Source: Luteimonas endophytica (GTDB lineage: Bacteria > Pseudomonadota > Gammaproteobacteria > Xanthomonadales > Xanthomonadaceae). From it: a stretch of 64,000 nucleotides of DNA. The notes under the pieces are model-generated. The model was given only the letters and a program-made list of their open reading frames with translations. It had not been told where the DNA came from and did no database searches. Each line of letters starts with the position of its first letter. Positions within the stretch are counted from its first letter, which is position 1. Positions 28,974 through 38,517 of the stretch are shown one piece after another. The position numbers and the translations under genes are program-made. Location of the stretch: contig NZ_JARXRM010000045.1 in the NCBI RefSeq assembly GCF_029887875.1, positions 46,408 through 110,407 of the forward strand. Direction: 5' to 3'.

Positions 28974-29287
28974 GGCGGCCCCGCGCCCGCCGTCCCGAGA
29001 CTCCCGGCGCCCGTCCACCGGGCCTGCGCAACCGCAACTCCGGCCCCCCCTGCTGCCACGCGGTATGAATCGGTTCGCGCAGATCGGATGCTGCAGTGCG
29101 GTTTCCGCCGATCTTGAACGGCGGTCAACCCTTGCGAACGCAGCCCCTCCTCGCGGCCGCTTGGTGTGCTGGGCCCCAGTGTGCTACCTCATCCCTTCCA
29201 CACCGACGTGGAGCGTTCAGCGCAGTCTGGACGCGGAGCAGTTGTCGTAATCGAGGATCGAATTCAAACAACCGCTTGGAGGATTCC
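28974..29287. other. intergenic region upstream of the small secreted protein
   Basis: No gene or clear terminator is seen. The stretch around 29085-29270 is less GC-rich than its surroundings, suggesting the promoter region of the following gene; a GGAGG ribosome site lies at its right end. No -35/-10 pair is convincing. Confidence 0.4.
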
Positions 29288-29614
29288 ATGAAACACCTGA
29301 TGCGTCTCGCAGTCCTGGCGTGTGTGCTCGTCGTGGCGTCGCACGCGTATTCCATTCCTTCCCAGTATCCCTCTGCGGCCGAACCGAACGCTGCCGGGCC
29401 GTCTGCGGCACCGGTGCTGGTGTTCGACGCGGTCGACTCCCAACCGTTGCTCTGGGAGGGCCCGCGCGTTGCGCAGGGCTACTACCCGGAATGCGCCACC
29501 ATCGAGGGAACGGCCTGTTCCACGCCCGGCGCCCGGGCGCGCTGCTACCGTTACCAGTATCAGGAGCCCGGGGTGTGCGTTTGCCAGCCGGACAATGTGT
29601 TCGCCTGCTTCTGA
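29288..29614 (+). CDS. small secreted cysteine-containing protein, unknown
   Basis: The 108-residue product has a clear signal peptide (MKHLMRLAVLACVLVVASHA, then YS). A 40-residue Ser/Ala/Pro-rich stretch follows, then a C-terminal part with six cysteines in about 45 residues (YYPECATIEGTACSTPGARA, then CYR, VCVCQPD and FACF). The Cys spacing suggests a small disulfide-stabilised domain in periplasm or medium. GGAGG lies at ideal distance before the ATG and a strong hairpin terminator follows, so it is a self-contained unit. I do not recognise the family. Antimicrobial or inhibitor activity would be speculation. Confidence 0.7.
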   Translation: MKHLMRLAVLACVLVVASHAYSIPSQYPSAAEPNAAGPSAAPVLVFDAVDSQPLLWEGPRVAQGYYPECATIEGTACSTPGARARCYRYQYQEPGVCVCQPDNVFACF

Positions 29615-29636
29615 CCCGCAGCCGACCGGTACGCCA

Positions 29637-29661
29637 AAACGCCCCGCGATGCGGGGCGTTT
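29637..29661 (+). terminator. hairpin terminator after the small cysteine protein
   Basis: AAACGCCCCGC (29637-29647) and GCGGGGCGTTT (29651-29661) form a perfect 11-bp stem with loop GAT, 22 bases after the stop. It is symmetrical and could also serve kefB, which ends about 250 bases to the right on the other strand. Nothing else is seen in 29662-29907. Confidence 0.75.
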
Positions 29662-29907
29662 CCACGATGGCGCGGGCGTGGCTGCTCGAGCCGGCCGCGG
29701 TTGCCGGATCCCGCCCCCCTTCGTCGCGAGATCATGGATGTCGGATGCAGTGGTCCAGCCGACCGGAGGTATCCCGCCATACGGGCGCTTCGAACCGGCG
29801 AGCGCATCGCCGGGCGAATATCCCCCCGGCAGTGATGGCGGCCGATCGGGTGCCTCAGGTGGTTCGGCATGCGCGCTGATGCCGCTTCAGCCGCCGGGAA
29901 ACGAGGC

Positions 29908-31740
29908 TCAGTCCGCACCGCCGCGGGCGCCGGTGCCGCGGTCGGGGCCTGGATCCGGTTCCGGCTGCGCCTGGTCGGCCTCGAACAGGTGCTCGAGTTC
30001 GGCACGGCCCTCGCGCAATGCCTGCAGCAGGGCCGGCGCGTCGGTGTAGATGCGGTGGTGGCTGGCGAGGAGGCGTTCGTCATGCTCTCGGAAGCGCCGG
30101 GTACGATCCGTCGCCACTTCGCGCGGCACGTCCAGCGCCACCAGCACCTCGCGGCCCATTTCCAGCGCCGAGGCGAAGGTTTCGCGGAAGGCCTCCACCT
30201 GCAGGTCCATCAGCTGCCAGGCATGGCGGCGGTCGTGGGCGCGCGCGAACACGCGCAGATGCGGGTACAGGTGCCGCAGCAGATGCGTGGTGCGCAGGCT
30301 GGCCTCGCGGTCGTCGATGGCGTTGATGAACAGCCGCGCATGCGCGGCGCCGCTGGCGCGCAGCAGTTCTGGGCGGGTGGGGTCGCCGAAGTACACCACG
30401 TTGCCGGAGCGCCGCAGTGCGTCCACGGTGGCGGGGTCGGCATCGAGCGCGACGAACGGGATCTTCTGCGCCACCAGCAGGCGCGCGACGATCTGCCCGA
30501 ACCGGCCGAGACCGGCGATGATCACCTGCGGATGGCCGTGGTCGTGGATCGGATCGAAGTCGCGGGCCGCCGCCTCGGCAACCTCGTGGCCGCCGAGCAG
30601 CCGGGCCAGCGCGATCACCAGCAGCGGCGTCAGCGCCATCGACAGGCCCACCACCGCGAGCAGACGGTTGTGCATCGCCGCTTCCAGCAGCCCCGCGCCG
30701 GCCGCTTCGGCGAAGATCACGAACGCGAATTCCCCGCCAAGCGACAGCACCCCGCCCAGGCGCAGCGCCTCGCGCGGGCGCAGACCGCCCGGGTAGCGGC
30801 CGAGCCAGAACAGGATCGCGAACTTGACCGCCATCAGCAGCAGCGTCGCCAGCAGCACGAGGACCGGTTCCGCCGCCACCTGCGCCAGGTCGATGCTCAT
30901 GCCCACCGCCATGAAGAACAGCCCCAGCAGCAGTCCCTTGAACGGTTCGATCTGCGATTCGATCTCGTGGCGGAACTCGGATTCGGCGAGCAGCACGCCG
31001 GCCAGGAACGCGCCCAGGCCCATGCTCAGTCCGGCCAGCTGCACCACCCAGGCGGCGCCGAGGACCGCCAGCAGCGCGCTCGCGGTCTGCATTTCCGGCA
31101 CGCCGATGCGCACCGCGGTACGGAACAGCCGGCGCAGCAGGTAGCGGCCGCCGAAGAACACCGCGGCCAGCGCCGCGATCGCCTTGAGCAATGCCCAGCC
31201 CGGGTGTCCGGCGTCCGGTGCGGCCGCGTGCGCGAGCAGCGGGATCGCGGCGATCAGCGGCACCGCCGCCAGGTCCTGGAACAACAGGATCGCGAACGCC
31301 AGCCGCCCATGCCCGCTGTGCAGCGCCTTGCGCTCGGCCAGCAACTGCAGCCCGAACGCGGTGGAGGAGAGCGCCAGGCCCAGGCCCACGACGATCGCCA
31401 CCTTCCAGCCCAGCCCGATCAACGCCACCATCGCGGCGAGCGCCGCGCCGGAGATCGCGACCTGCAACCCGCCGGTCAGGAACACCGGCCGGCGCATCAG
31501 CTTCAGCCGCGCCAGCGACAGTTCCAGGCCGATGACGAACAGCATCATCACCACGCCGATCTCGCTGGCCGCCAGCACCGGCTCGGCATCCCGCACCACG
31601 CCTACGCCGTCCGGCCCGAGGGCCACGCCGGCGGCAAGGTAGCCCAGTACCGCGCCCAGCCCGAATCGCTTGAACAGCGGTACCGCGATCACCGCGGCGA
31701 GCAGGAACACCAATGCCAATTGCAGACCGCTGCCGTGCAT
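29908..31740 (-). CDS. kefB: monovalent cation:proton antiporter-2 family protein (KefB/KefC type)
   Basis: The 610-residue protein has an N-terminal CPA2 antiporter domain of about 12 helices (ALSSTAFGLQLLAERKAL; SQIEPFKGLLLGLFFMAVGM is the KefB/C hallmark) and a C-terminal RCK/TrkA-N domain (VIIAGLGRFGQIVARLL, VYFGDPTRPELLRASGA). It should export K+ in exchange for H+ during electrophile stress, gated by glutathione adducts. No kefF/kefG-like partner gene is adjacent. The ATG at 31740 follows GGAGGTG, so the longer upstream frame is not used. The C-terminal end is Asp/Pro-rich. The choice between KefB and KefC cannot be made from sequence alone. Confidence 0.9.
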   Translation of the reverse strand: MHGSGLQLALVFLLAAVIAVPLFKRFGLGAVLGYLAAGVALGPDGVGVVRDAEPVLAASEIGVVMMLFVIGLELSLARLKLMRRPVFLTGGLQVAISGAALAAMVALIGLGWKVAIVVGLGLALSSTAFGLQLLAERKALHSGHGRLAFAILLFQDLAAVPLIAAIPLLAHAAAPDAGHPGWALLKAIAALAAVFFGGRYLLRRLFRTAVRIGVPEMQTASALLAVLGAAWVVQLAGLSMGLGAFLAGVLLAESEFRHEIESQIEPFKGLLLGLFFMAVGMSIDLAQVAAEPVLVLLATLLLMAVKFAILFWLGRYPGGLRPREALRLGGVLSLGGEFAFVIFAEAAGAGLLEAAMHNRLLAVVGLSMALTPLLVIALARLLGGHEVAEAAARDFDPIHDHGHPQVIIAGLGRFGQIVARLLVAQKIPFVALDADPATVDALRRSGNVVYFGDPTRPELLRASGAAHARLFINAIDDREASLRTTHLLRHLYPHLRVFARAHDRRHAWQLMDLQVEAFRETFASALEMGREVLVALDVPREVATDRTRRFREHDERLLASHHRIYTDAPALLQALREGRAELEHLFEADQAQPEPDPGPDRGTGARGGAD

Positions 31741-31810
31741 GCGCACCTCCGTGGCGGAAGTATGCACGGCAGCGCCGCCGGATCGGCGGCGGGCAGCCGG
31801 TCCCCGCGGT

Positions 31811-32344
31811 TCAGCCGGCCGCGGCGCTCGTCCCGGCGAGCTCGCGCAGCCGCCGCGCGCCGCGCTCGGCGATCGCGTACAGCGCGTGTTCGTGCGCCAG
31901 CGCGTAGTGGTCCGCCTCCGGATGCTCGCTGTCGAGCACCCCGAACAGGGTGTCGCCGAGGCAGATCGGCACCGCGAGCTCGGACAGGTTGAACTGGTCG
32001 TCGACCACGTAGCGGCAGTCCAGGCGCGCATCGGCGGTGCGCTGCGGCAGCCGCAGCTGCGCGCACCTGCCGACGATGCCCTGGCCGAGCCCGAGCTGGA
32101 TGCGCGATTCCAATACCCGGTCGGCGGCGCGCTTGGGCCCCCAGGCGGCGCGCTGGGTCAGGGTGCGGCCGTCGCTGTCGAGCAGGTAGGTCACGCAGTC
32201 GACCAGCCCCAGGGCGGGGCCGGCGAACTCGCACAGGGTCCAGGCGACGTCGACGGCGCGCGCGCAGCGGCCGAGTTCCTCGACCAGCGCGGCCAGCCGG
32301 GGGCCGGCCTGCCGGAGGAAGTGGTCCGCGGTGCTGCTCGGCAT
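31811..32344 (-). CDS. GAF domain-containing protein
   Basis: The 177-residue protein is a single GAF domain. LCEFAGPALGLVDCVTYLLD, LGLGQGIVGRCAQ and LSELAVPICLGDTLFGVLDS are the characteristic strands. A helical N-terminus and no output domain suggest a stand-alone small-molecule sensor. It has four cysteines but not, as far as I can judge, the arrangement of free methionine-R-sulfoxide reductase. The ATG at 32344 is preferred to a TTG at 32380. It lies 70 bases upstream of kefB on the same strand and might be co-transcribed. Ligand and partner unknown. Confidence 0.8.
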   Translation of the reverse strand: MPSSTADHFLRQAGPRLAALVEELGRCARAVDVAWTLCEFAGPALGLVDCVTYLLDSDGRTLTQRAAWGPKRAADRVLESRIQLGLGQGIVGRCAQLRLPQRTADARLDCRYVVDDQFNLSELAVPICLGDTLFGVLDSEHPEADHYALAHEHALYAIAERGARRLRELAGTSAAAG

Positions 32345-32444
32345 CTGGGTCCCCGGGGCGGCGGCGCGGCGGCCGTCCAAGACCGGGCCATGCTAGCGCC
32401 GCAGCGCCACGCGGTCACGACCCGGGAGATGCCGGCGGCGAAAC

Positions 32445-32473
32445 GAAGACGCCCCGCGTCGCGGGGCGTCTTC
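32445..32473 (-). terminator. terminator of rho
   Basis: GAAGACGCCCCGC (32445-32457) and GCGGGGCGTCTTC (32461-32473) form a perfect 13-bp stem with a 3-base loop, 16 bases after the rho stop on the minus strand. The T-rich side (TTCGTTTCG) is weak. Confidence 0.75.
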
Positions 32474-32489
32474 ATCGTTTCCGGGTCGA

Positions 32490-34241
32490 TCAGCGCCGCA
32501 TCGAGGCGAAGAACTCGTCATTGGACTTGGTCTGCTTCATCTTGTCGAGCAGGAACTCCATGGCGGCGATCTCGTCCATCGGGTGCAGCAGCTTGCGCAG
32601 GATCCAGATCTTCTGCAGCAGCTCCGGCTCGATCAGGTAGTCCTCGCGGCGGGTGCCGGACTGGTTGACGTTGATCGCCGGGTACACGCGCTTCTCGGTG
32701 ATGCGGCGGTCCAGATGGATCTCGGAGTTGCCGGTGCCCTTGAATTCTTCGTAGATCACCTTGTCCATCGCGCTGCCGGTGTCGACCAGCGCGGTGGCGA
32801 TGATCGTCAGAGAGCCGCCTTCCTCGACGTTGCGCGCGGCGCCGAAGAAGCGCTTCGGGCGGTGCAGTGCGTTGGCGTCGACACCGCCGGTGAGCACCTT
32901 GCCGGAGCTGGGCACCACGTTGTTGTAGGCACGCGCGAGGCGGGTGATCGAATCCAGCAGGATCACCACGTCCTTCTTGTGCTCGACCAGTCGCTTGGCG
33001 CGCTCGATCACCATCTCGGCGACCTGCACGTGGCGCGCGGCGGGCTCGTCGAAGGTGGAGGACACCACCTCGCCACGCACGGTGCGCTGCATCTCGGTCA
33101 CTTCCTCGGGCCGCTCGTCCACCAGCAGCACGATCATGTGCACGTCGGGGTGGTTGGTGGTGATCGCGGTGGCGATCTGCTGCATCATCATGGTCTTGCC
33201 GGCCTTGGGCGGCGAGACGATCAGCGCGCGCTGGCCCTTGCCCTGCGGGGCCATCAGGTCGAGGATGCGGCCGGCGATGTCCTCGCTGGAGCCGTCGCCG
33301 CGCTCGAGCTTGAAGCGCTTGCGCGGGAACAGCGGGGTGAGGTTCTCGAACAGCACCTTGCCCTTGCTGGCCTCCGGCGGCTCGGCATTGATGGTGTCGA
33401 CCACCGACAACGCGAAGTAGCGCTCGCCGTCCTTGGGCCAGCGGATCCGGCCGGAGAGGTGGTCGCCGGTGCGCAGGTTGAAGCGGCGGATCTGGCTCGG
33501 GGAGATGTAGACGTCGTCGGGGCCGGCCAGGTAGGAGGCCTCTGCCGCGCGCAGGAAGCCGAAACCGTCGGGCAGGATCTCCAGCACGCCGTCGGCGACG
33601 ACGCCCTCGCCGTGGCGGGTCAGCACCTTGAGCAGGTTGAAGATCACGTCCTGCTTGCGGGCGCGGGCCACGCCGTCGTGGATGTTGAGCTGCTCGGCGA
33701 TGTCCATCAGCTTCTGCGCGGGCATCCGCTTCAGGTCGCTGAGGGTGTACTGCGGGAAGTCCTCGGGGATGTTCGGCGGCGGCAGGCGCTGGCCCTGGTC
33801 GCCGCCGTCCTGCGGCAGGCCGTCGTCGCGACCACCGCCACCGCCACCGCCACCGCCGCCTCCACCGCCACGGTTGCGGTCGCGGCGGTTGCGGAAGCGA
33901 TCGCGGCGATTGCCCGGCCGGCCGTCGCGCTCGCGCTGTTCGCGCTGTTCACGCGCCTCGCGCGATTCGTTGCCGCCGCCGCCGCCGTCGCCTTCCGCGG
34001 CAGGCGCCGGGGCGCTTGCGGGGGGGCGGCTCGGGGGAGGCTGGGGAGAGGACGCTTCGGCCGGCGATGCCGGCTTCGGAGCCGGCGCGGGGGCCGGGGC
34101 CGGTGTTTCGCTGCTGGCGGCGGCCGGCGCCGCCGGAGCCTCCGGCGTTGCGGTCTTGGCGACCCGGGCGGTCTTGCTGACGCGCGGCTTGCGCACGCGC
34201 TTCTCGGCGGAATCGCCGGAATCGGAGGTGTTGTCGGACAA
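32490..34241 (-). CDS. rho: transcription termination factor Rho with extended N-terminal region
   Basis: Rho is the hexameric RNA-dependent ATPase that ends transcription at C-rich sites. At 583 residues it is about 160 longer than E. coli Rho. The extra N-terminal part is basic, Ala/Pro-rich (from about residue 30), then Arg/Asn/Gly-rich with an unbroken run of 13 glycines, before the helical domain ([20 protein letters not shown]). The RNA-binding cold-shock fold, Walker A (SPPKAGKT, Lys349), Walker B ([16 protein letters not shown]) and the Q/R-loop regions are intact. The start is TTG at 34241 with GAGGAA eight bases upstream. It follows trxA on the same strand, the common gene order. 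Confidence 0.95.
   Translation of the reverse strand: MSDNTSDSGDSAEKRVRKPRVSKTARVAKTATPEAPAAPAAASSETPAPAPAPAPKPASPAEASSPQPPPSRPPASAPAPAAEGDGGGGGNESREAREQREQRERDGRPGNRRDRFRNRRDRNRGGGGGGGGGGGGGRDDGLPQDGGDQGQRLPPPNIPEDFPQYTLSDLKRMPAQKLMDIAEQLNIHDGVARARKQDVIFNLLKVLTRHGEGVVADGVLEILPDGFGFLRAAEASYLAGPDDVYISPSQIRRFNLRTGDHLSGRIRWPKDGERYFALSVVDTINAEPPEASKGKVLFENLTPLFPRKRFKLERGDGSSEDIAGRILDLMAPQGKGQRALIVSPPKAGKTMMMQQIATAITTNHPDVHMIVLLVDERPEEVTEMQRTVRGEVVSSTFDEPAARHVQVAEMVIERAKRLVEHKKDVVILLDSITRLARAYNNVVPSSGKVLTGGVDANALHRPKRFFGAARNVEEGGSLTIIATALVDTGSAMDKVIYEEFKGTGNSEIHLDRRITEKRVYPAINVNQSGTRREDYLIEPELLQKIWILRKLLHPMDEIAAMEFLLDKMKQTKSNDEFFASMRR
33831..33870. repeat. trinucleotide microsatellite inside rho encoding 13 glycines
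   Basis: The plus strand reads an almost regular alternation of ACC and GCC triplets, with two GCC/TCC interruptions. On the coding strand this is a GGN tract for polyglycine. Changes in repeat number would keep the reading frame and alter only linker length. Confidence 0.7.
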
Positions 34242-34442
34242 GTGCGAATTCCTCGCTAGCTGCGAGCGCCCGCGGAGGCGGGCGGAGGGTTGGAAGGGTG
34301 GGCCTTCAGACGGGGTGCGGCGCGGGATCCCGCACCGGATGGAACAACGCTAGCACCGCCCCGCGTCCACGGCAAGCGATCCGGCTGCGGGACCGGGCGG
34401 TCCGCGGCGGCGCGCCGCCCGCCTGGGGTATCCCGCGCTGGT

Positions 34443-34466
34443 GCCCCGCGCTCGCGGAGGCGGGGC
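34443..34466 (-). terminator. hairpin just downstream of trxA
   Basis: GCCCCGC (34443-34449) and GCGGGGC (34460-34466) form a 7-bp stem right after the trxA stop on the minus strand. There is no T-tract. It may attenuate read-through into rho or only protect the mRNA 3' end. The remaining trxA-rho spacer (34242-34442) holds no recognised gene. Confidence 0.35.
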
Positions 34467-34472
34467 AGGCGC

Positions 34473-34799
34473 TCAGAGCGCCTTGTCGATCATCTGCGAC
34501 AGCTGGCCCTTGCCCACCGCGCCGATCTGGGTGGACTGAACCTGGCCGCCCTTGAACAGCAGCAGCATCGGAATGGAGCGTACGTGGTACTTCATGGCGA
34601 CCCCCTGGTTCTGGTCGATGTCGACCTTCACCACCTTGGCGCGCCCGGCGTAGCTCTCCGCCAGCTCGTCCAGCGCCGGGGCGATCATCTTGCACGGACC
34701 GCACCAGGGCGCCCAGAAATCGACCAGCACCGGCTCGTCGGACTGCAGCACGGTGGAATCGAAATCGGCGTCGCCGGCGTGGATGACCTTGTTGCTCAC
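34473..34799 (-). CDS. trxA: thioredoxin
   Basis: The 108-residue protein is a canonical thioredoxin with [13 protein letters not shown] (Cys33 and Cys36) and the cis-Pro loop [12 protein letters not shown]. It reduces protein disulfides in the cytoplasm with electrons from thioredoxin reductase. The start is GTG at 34799 with AGGAGA five bases upstream, giving [14 protein letters not shown], the usual xanthomonad N-terminus. It precedes rho on the same strand and diverges from rhlB, a trio order (rhlB/trxA/rho) common in gammaproteobacteria. Confidence 0.96.
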   Translation of the reverse strand: MSNKVIHAGDADFDSTVLQSDEPVLVDFWAPWCGPCKMIAPALDELAESYAGRAKVVKVDIDQNQGVAMKYHVRSIPMLLLFKGGQVQSTQIGAVGKGQLSQMIDKAL

Positions 34800-34985
34800 G
34801 GGGTTCTCCTGGGGTCGGGCCGCGTGCCGGGCGGGCGGGGCGGCTTGGGTGCTGTTAAACTGGGGCGTTTTCGGGCCGGATCAAGGGTTTCCCCAGGTCC
34901 GCACAGCCTTCCATTCACGGTTCGGCAGTCTGCGACGCGGTCGCCCCCTGCGCAACCGCGCCCCGCCGCACAGACCATTCCAGGC

Positions 34986-36755
34986 ATGACAGACAAACCA
35001 CTGACCGATATCCCCTTCTCGGAGTTCGAGCTGCACCCGCAGTTGCTCGCGGGTCTCGAGGCCGCCGGGTTCCTCCGCTGCACCCCGATCCAGGCGCTGA
35101 CCCTGCCGATCGCCCTGCCCGGCCGCGACGTCGCCGGCCAGGCCCAGACCGGTACCGGCAAGACGCTGGCGTTCCTGGTGGCGGTGATCAACCGGCTGCT
35201 GTCGCGTCCGGCGCTCGCCGACCGCAAGCCGGAGGATCCGCGCGCGCTGATCCTGGCGCCGACCCGCGAACTGGCCATCCAGATCCACAAGGATGCGGTG
35301 AAGTTCGCCTCCGACCTGGGCCTCAAGTTCGCGCTGGTCTACGGCGGAGTCGACTACGACAAGCAGCGGCAGCTGCTCCAGGACGGCGCCGACGTGATCA
35401 TCGCCACCCCGGGGCGGCTGATCGACTACGTCAAGCAGCACAAGGTCGTGTCGCTGCACGCCTGCGAGATGTGCGTGCTGGACGAGGCCGACCGCATGTT
35501 CGACCTCGGCTTCATCAAGGACATCCGCTTCCTGCTCCGGCGCATGCCGGCGCGCACCGAGCGGCAGACCCTGCTGTTCTCTGCCACCCTCAGCCATCGC
35601 GTGCTCGAGCTCGCCTACGAGCACATGAACGAGCCGGAGAAGGTGGTCGTCGAGACCGAATTCATCACCAACGCCAAGGTCCGGCAGAAGGTGTTCTTCC
35701 CCTCCAACGAGGAAAAGCTGCCGCTGCTGCTCGGCCTGCTCTCGCGCAGCGAAGGCGCGCGCACCATGGTGTTCGTCAACACCAAGGCCTGGGTGGAACG
35801 GGTGGCGCGCGCGCTGGAGCGCGGCGGCTACCGCGTCGGCGTCCTGTCCGGCGACGTGCCGCAGAAGAAGCGCGAGTCGCTGCTGAAGAAGTTCCAGGCC
35901 GGCCAGCTCGAGCTGCTGGTGGCCACGGACGTGGCCGCGCGCGGCCTGCACATCGACGGCGTCAGCCACGTCTACAACTACGACCTGCCGTTCGACGCCG
36001 AGGACTACGTGCACCGCATCGGGCGCACCGCGCGGCTCGGCGCGGAGGGCGACGCGATCAGCTTCGCCTGCGAGATCTACGCGCAGAGCCTGCCGGACAT
36101 CGAAACCTTCATCGAACAGAAGATCCCCGTCGAGGCGGTGACCCCGGAGCTGCTGGTGGCGCTGCCGCGCAAGCCGCGCGTGGGCGTCGAGGCCCAGCCC
36201 GACGACGGCGAAAGCATCGGCGAGATCTTCCGCGAGGCCCGCGAGCAGCGCGCCGCCGACGACGCCAGGCGCGGCACCGGCCCCGGTGCGCGGCGGTCCG
36301 GCAGCGGCGGCCGCCGCGAGGGCGGCGGGGCCGCCAGGGGCGAGCGCGAGCGGCCGCGCCGGGCGCGGCCGGAGCGCGACCCGGCCGCAACGCCGGCCGC
36401 GCAGCCGGTCGCCGAGGCGCCGGCGCAGGAGCCGCCAACGGCCGCCCCCGCGCCATCCGGCGAATCCCCCGCGGGCGGGGAAGGCGTCAAGCCGCCGCGC
36501 AAGCGCCGCCGCCGCCGCGGCGGACGCCGGATCGAGGGCGAGACCGGTGCCGCGCCGGCCCAGGAACGTCCGGCGGCCAGGGCCCGCGGGACCGGCGAGG
36601 CGCCGGCCTCGGCGCGCAAGCCCGCCGCGGAAGCGCGGCCGGCCCAGCGCCAGCCCCAGGGATCGCCGCCGTCCGGGCGGGAACCCTCGCTGCTGTCGCG
36701 GCTCGGCCGCGGTCTGAAGAAGCTGGTCACCCGCGCCCCCGACAACCGTCATTGA
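34986..36755 (+). CDS. rhlB: DEAD-box ATP-dependent RNA helicase RhlB with long low-complexity tail
   Basis: The 589-residue protein has the full DEAD-box core in residues 1-400: Q motif ([17 protein letters not shown]), [29 protein letters not shown] and [10 protein letters not shown]. The N-terminus [20 protein letters not shown] marks the RhlB/RhlE branch, and position opposite trxA-rho is the classical rhlB locus. RhlB unwinds RNA in the degradosome with RNase E. The remaining 190 residues are Arg/Ala/Pro/Gly-rich with basic patches ([10 protein letters not shown]), probably an RNA- or RNase E-binding tail, longer than in E. coli RhlB (421 residues). Ribosome site before the ATG is weak (CAGG). 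Confidence 0.93.
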   Translation: MTDKPLTDIPFSEFELHPQLLAGLEAAGFLRCTPIQALTLPIALPGRDVAGQAQTGTGKTLAFLVAVINRLLSRPALADRKPEDPRALILAPTRELAIQIHKDAVKFASDLGLKFALVYGGVDYDKQRQLLQDGADVIIATPGRLIDYVKQHKVVSLHACEMCVLDEADRMFDLGFIKDIRFLLRRMPARTERQTLLFSATLSHRVLELAYEHMNEPEKVVVETEFITNAKVRQKVFFPSNEEKLPLLLGLLSRSEGARTMVFVNTKAWVERVARALERGGYRVGVLSGDVPQKKRESLLKKFQAGQLELLVATDVAARGLHIDGVSHVYNYDLPFDAEDYVHRIGRTARLGAEGDAISFACEIYAQSLPDIETFIEQKIPVEAVTPELLVALPRKPRVGVEAQPDDGESIGEIFREAREQRAADDARRGTGPGARRSGSGGRREGGGAARGERERPRRARPERDPAATPAAQPVAEAPAQEPPTAAPAPSGESPAGGEGVKPPRKRRRRRGGRRIEGETGAAPAQERPAARARGTGEAPASARKPAAEARPAQRQPQGSPPSGREPSLLSRLGRGLKKLVTRAPDNRH

Positions 36756-36873
36756 CGCCGCGGCGGGCGCGTCGCCGGTGCGCGGTGCCGCGCCGCCGGC
36801 CGCGTCGGGCCGGCGCGGACGCCCGCCGGGCGAAGTTCGCTAAGCTTGCCGGGTCCCCCGTGCAGTCCCCCGA

Positions 36874-37563
36874 ATGAGCGTTCTCCGCTTCGACAGCGTC
36901 AGCAAGCAGTATCCGGGCGGGCACGTCGCGCTGTCCGAGGTCAGCTTCGACGTGGCCGCCGGGGAGATGCTGTTCGTGACCGGCCATTCCGGCGCCGGCA
37001 AGAGCACCCTGCTCCGGTTGGTGCACCTGTCCGAGCGCCCGAGCCGCGGCGCGGTGCTGTTCGCCGAGCGCAATCTGCTGCGGGTCCGTGGCCGCCGCGT
37101 GGCCATGCACCGGCGCGATGTCGGCGTGGTGTTCCAGGACCACCGCCTGCTGACCGACCGCAGCGTGTACGAGAACATCGCCCTGCCGCTGATCCTGCGC
37201 GGGATGCGCCGCGGCGAGATCGCCAGGCGGGTGCGCGGCGCGCTCGAGCGTCTCGGGCTGGGCGCGCGCGAGCGCGCGCTGCCAGGCCAGCTCTCGGCGG
37301 GAGAGCAGCAGCGCGTCGGCATCGCCCGGGCGATCGTCGGCGAGCCCATGCTGCTGGTGGCCGACGAGCCCACCGGCAACCTCGATCCCACCCTGTCGGC
37401 GGAGATCATGGCGCTGTTCGCGGAACTGCCGGGCCGGGGCACCAGCGTGCTGGTGGCCAGCCACGACCTGGCACTGGTGCGGCGGATGCGCAAGCGCGTG
37501 CTGGTGCTCGACCACGGCACCCTGGTCGACGACATCGCCCCGGAGGACCTGGCCGATGGCTGA
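36874..37563 (+). CDS. ftsE: cell division ATP-binding protein FtsE
   Basis: The 229-residue ABC ATPase has Walker A GHSGAGKST, Q-loop VVFQDHRLL, Walker B LLVADEPTGNLDP and H-loop ASHDL. With FtsX it forms the complex that couples cytokinesis to activation of cell-wall amidases through EnvC, which is also encoded in this window. The ABC signature reads LSAGEQQRV instead of LSGGEQQRV, a Gly-to-Ala change in the C-loop. FtsX overlaps it by 8 bases, so the pair is translationally coupled. No ribosome site is evident; TAAGCT at 36841 is a weak -10 candidate. Confidence 0.95.
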   Translation: MSVLRFDSVSKQYPGGHVALSEVSFDVAAGEMLFVTGHSGAGKSTLLRLVHLSERPSRGAVLFAERNLLRVRGRRVAMHRRDVGVVFQDHRLLTDRSVYENIALPLILRGMRRGEIARRVRGALERLGLGARERALPGQLSAGEQQRVGIARAIVGEPMLLVADEPTGNLDPTLSAEIMALFAELPGRGTSVLVASHDLALVRRMRKRVLVLDHGTLVDDIAPEDLADG

Positions 37564-38506
37564 GCCGCGCGCGAACCTGCCCGGGCGCAGCACCCACTCG
37601 CGGCTGGGCACCTGGATCGACCATCATCTGTACAGCTTCGTCTCCAGCCTCGGCCGGGTCTTCCGCAGGCCGTGGGCCACGGCGCTCACGATCGGGGTGA
37701 TGGCGGTCGCGCTGGCGCTGCCCCTGGGCCTGTGGCTGGTGCTGGACAACGTGGCGCGGCTGTCCGGCGGGGTGCAGCAGTCGCGCGAAATCGCGGTGTT
37801 CCTGGACCTGGAGGTCACGCCGCGGCGCGCGCGGGCATTGGCCGAGGAGCTGCGCGGCCGGGCCGACGTCGCCGCCGTGGAGCTGCGCACCCCGGAGCAG
37901 GGGCTGGAGGAATTGCGCCAGCGTGGCGGCCTCGGCGAGGCCATCGACGCGGTCGGGGAGAATCCCCTGCCGGCGGTGCTGGTGGTGGTGCCGGCCGGCG
38001 ACGAGACCCTGCTGGCCGGCTCGCTCGGGCAGCTGCCGGAGGCCGAGCTGGTGCAGCACGACGCGCAGTGGCGGCAGCGTCTCGACGGCTGGCTGCGTTT
38101 CGGCGGACGTGCGGTCTGGGTGCTGGCGGTCCTGCTGGGGCTGGGCGCACTGCTGGTGGTCGGCAACACCGTCCGGCTCGACATCCAGTCGCGCCGCGAG
38201 GAGATCGGCGTGCTGCAGTTGCTGGGGGCGACCGACGGCTTCATCCGCCGGCCGTTCCTGTATCTGGGCACCTGGTACGGGCTGGCCGCAGGCGCGCTGG
38301 CGCTGGGCCTGCTGGGCGCCGCCGGGCTGGCCCTGAACGATGCCGTGGCGGGCCTTGCGGCGAGCTATGGCAGCGGCTTCGCGCTGGCGGGCTTCGCGCC
38401 GGCGCAGCTGCTGGCGATCGTGCTCGGCGCCGGGGCGCTGGGCTGGCTGGGCGCCAGCCTGGTGACCGGCCATTTCCTGCGCCAGACCCGCCCCACCGAG
38501 ACCTGA
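37556..38506 (+). CDS. ftsX: permease-like cell division protein FtsX
   Basis: The 316-residue membrane protein has a cytoplasmic N-terminus, a first helix at about 43-63 (ATALTIGVMAVALALPLGLW) and a periplasmic domain of about 110 residues (EIAVFLDLEVTPRRARALAE onward). Three C-terminal helices follow, with the conserved IGVLQLLGATDGFIRRPFLY loop. It anchors FtsE and passes its ATPase cycle to periplasmic EnvC. It starts inside ftsE (8-base overlap) and is followed 11 bases later by a response-regulator gene. Confidence 0.94.
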   Translation: MAEPRANLPGRSTHSRLGTWIDHHLYSFVSSLGRVFRRPWATALTIGVMAVALALPLGLWLVLDNVARLSGGVQQSREIAVFLDLEVTPRRARALAEELRGRADVAAVELRTPEQGLEELRQRGGLGEAIDAVGENPLPAVLVVVPAGDETLLAGSLGQLPEAELVQHDAQWRQRLDGWLRFGGRAVWVLAVLLGLGALLVVGNTVRLDIQSRREEIGVLQLLGATDGFIRRPFLYLGTWYGLAAGALALGLLGAAGLALNDAVAGLAASYGSGFALAGFAPAQLLAIVLGAGALGWLGASLVTGHFLRQTRPTET

Positions 38507-38517
38507 CAGGGAGCGCC

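Noticed and set aside
25494..29018. 1174-codon open frame opposite the ankyrin gene
   Set aside because: Glutamine/arginine/alanine-rich antisense translation with no motifs; the plus-strand ankyrin repeats are unmistakable.
31811..32344. Free methionine-R-sulfoxide reductase (MsrC) for the GAF protein
   Set aside because: The GAF fold fits, but I could not match the active-site cysteine arrangement of MsrC with confidence, so only the domain is named.
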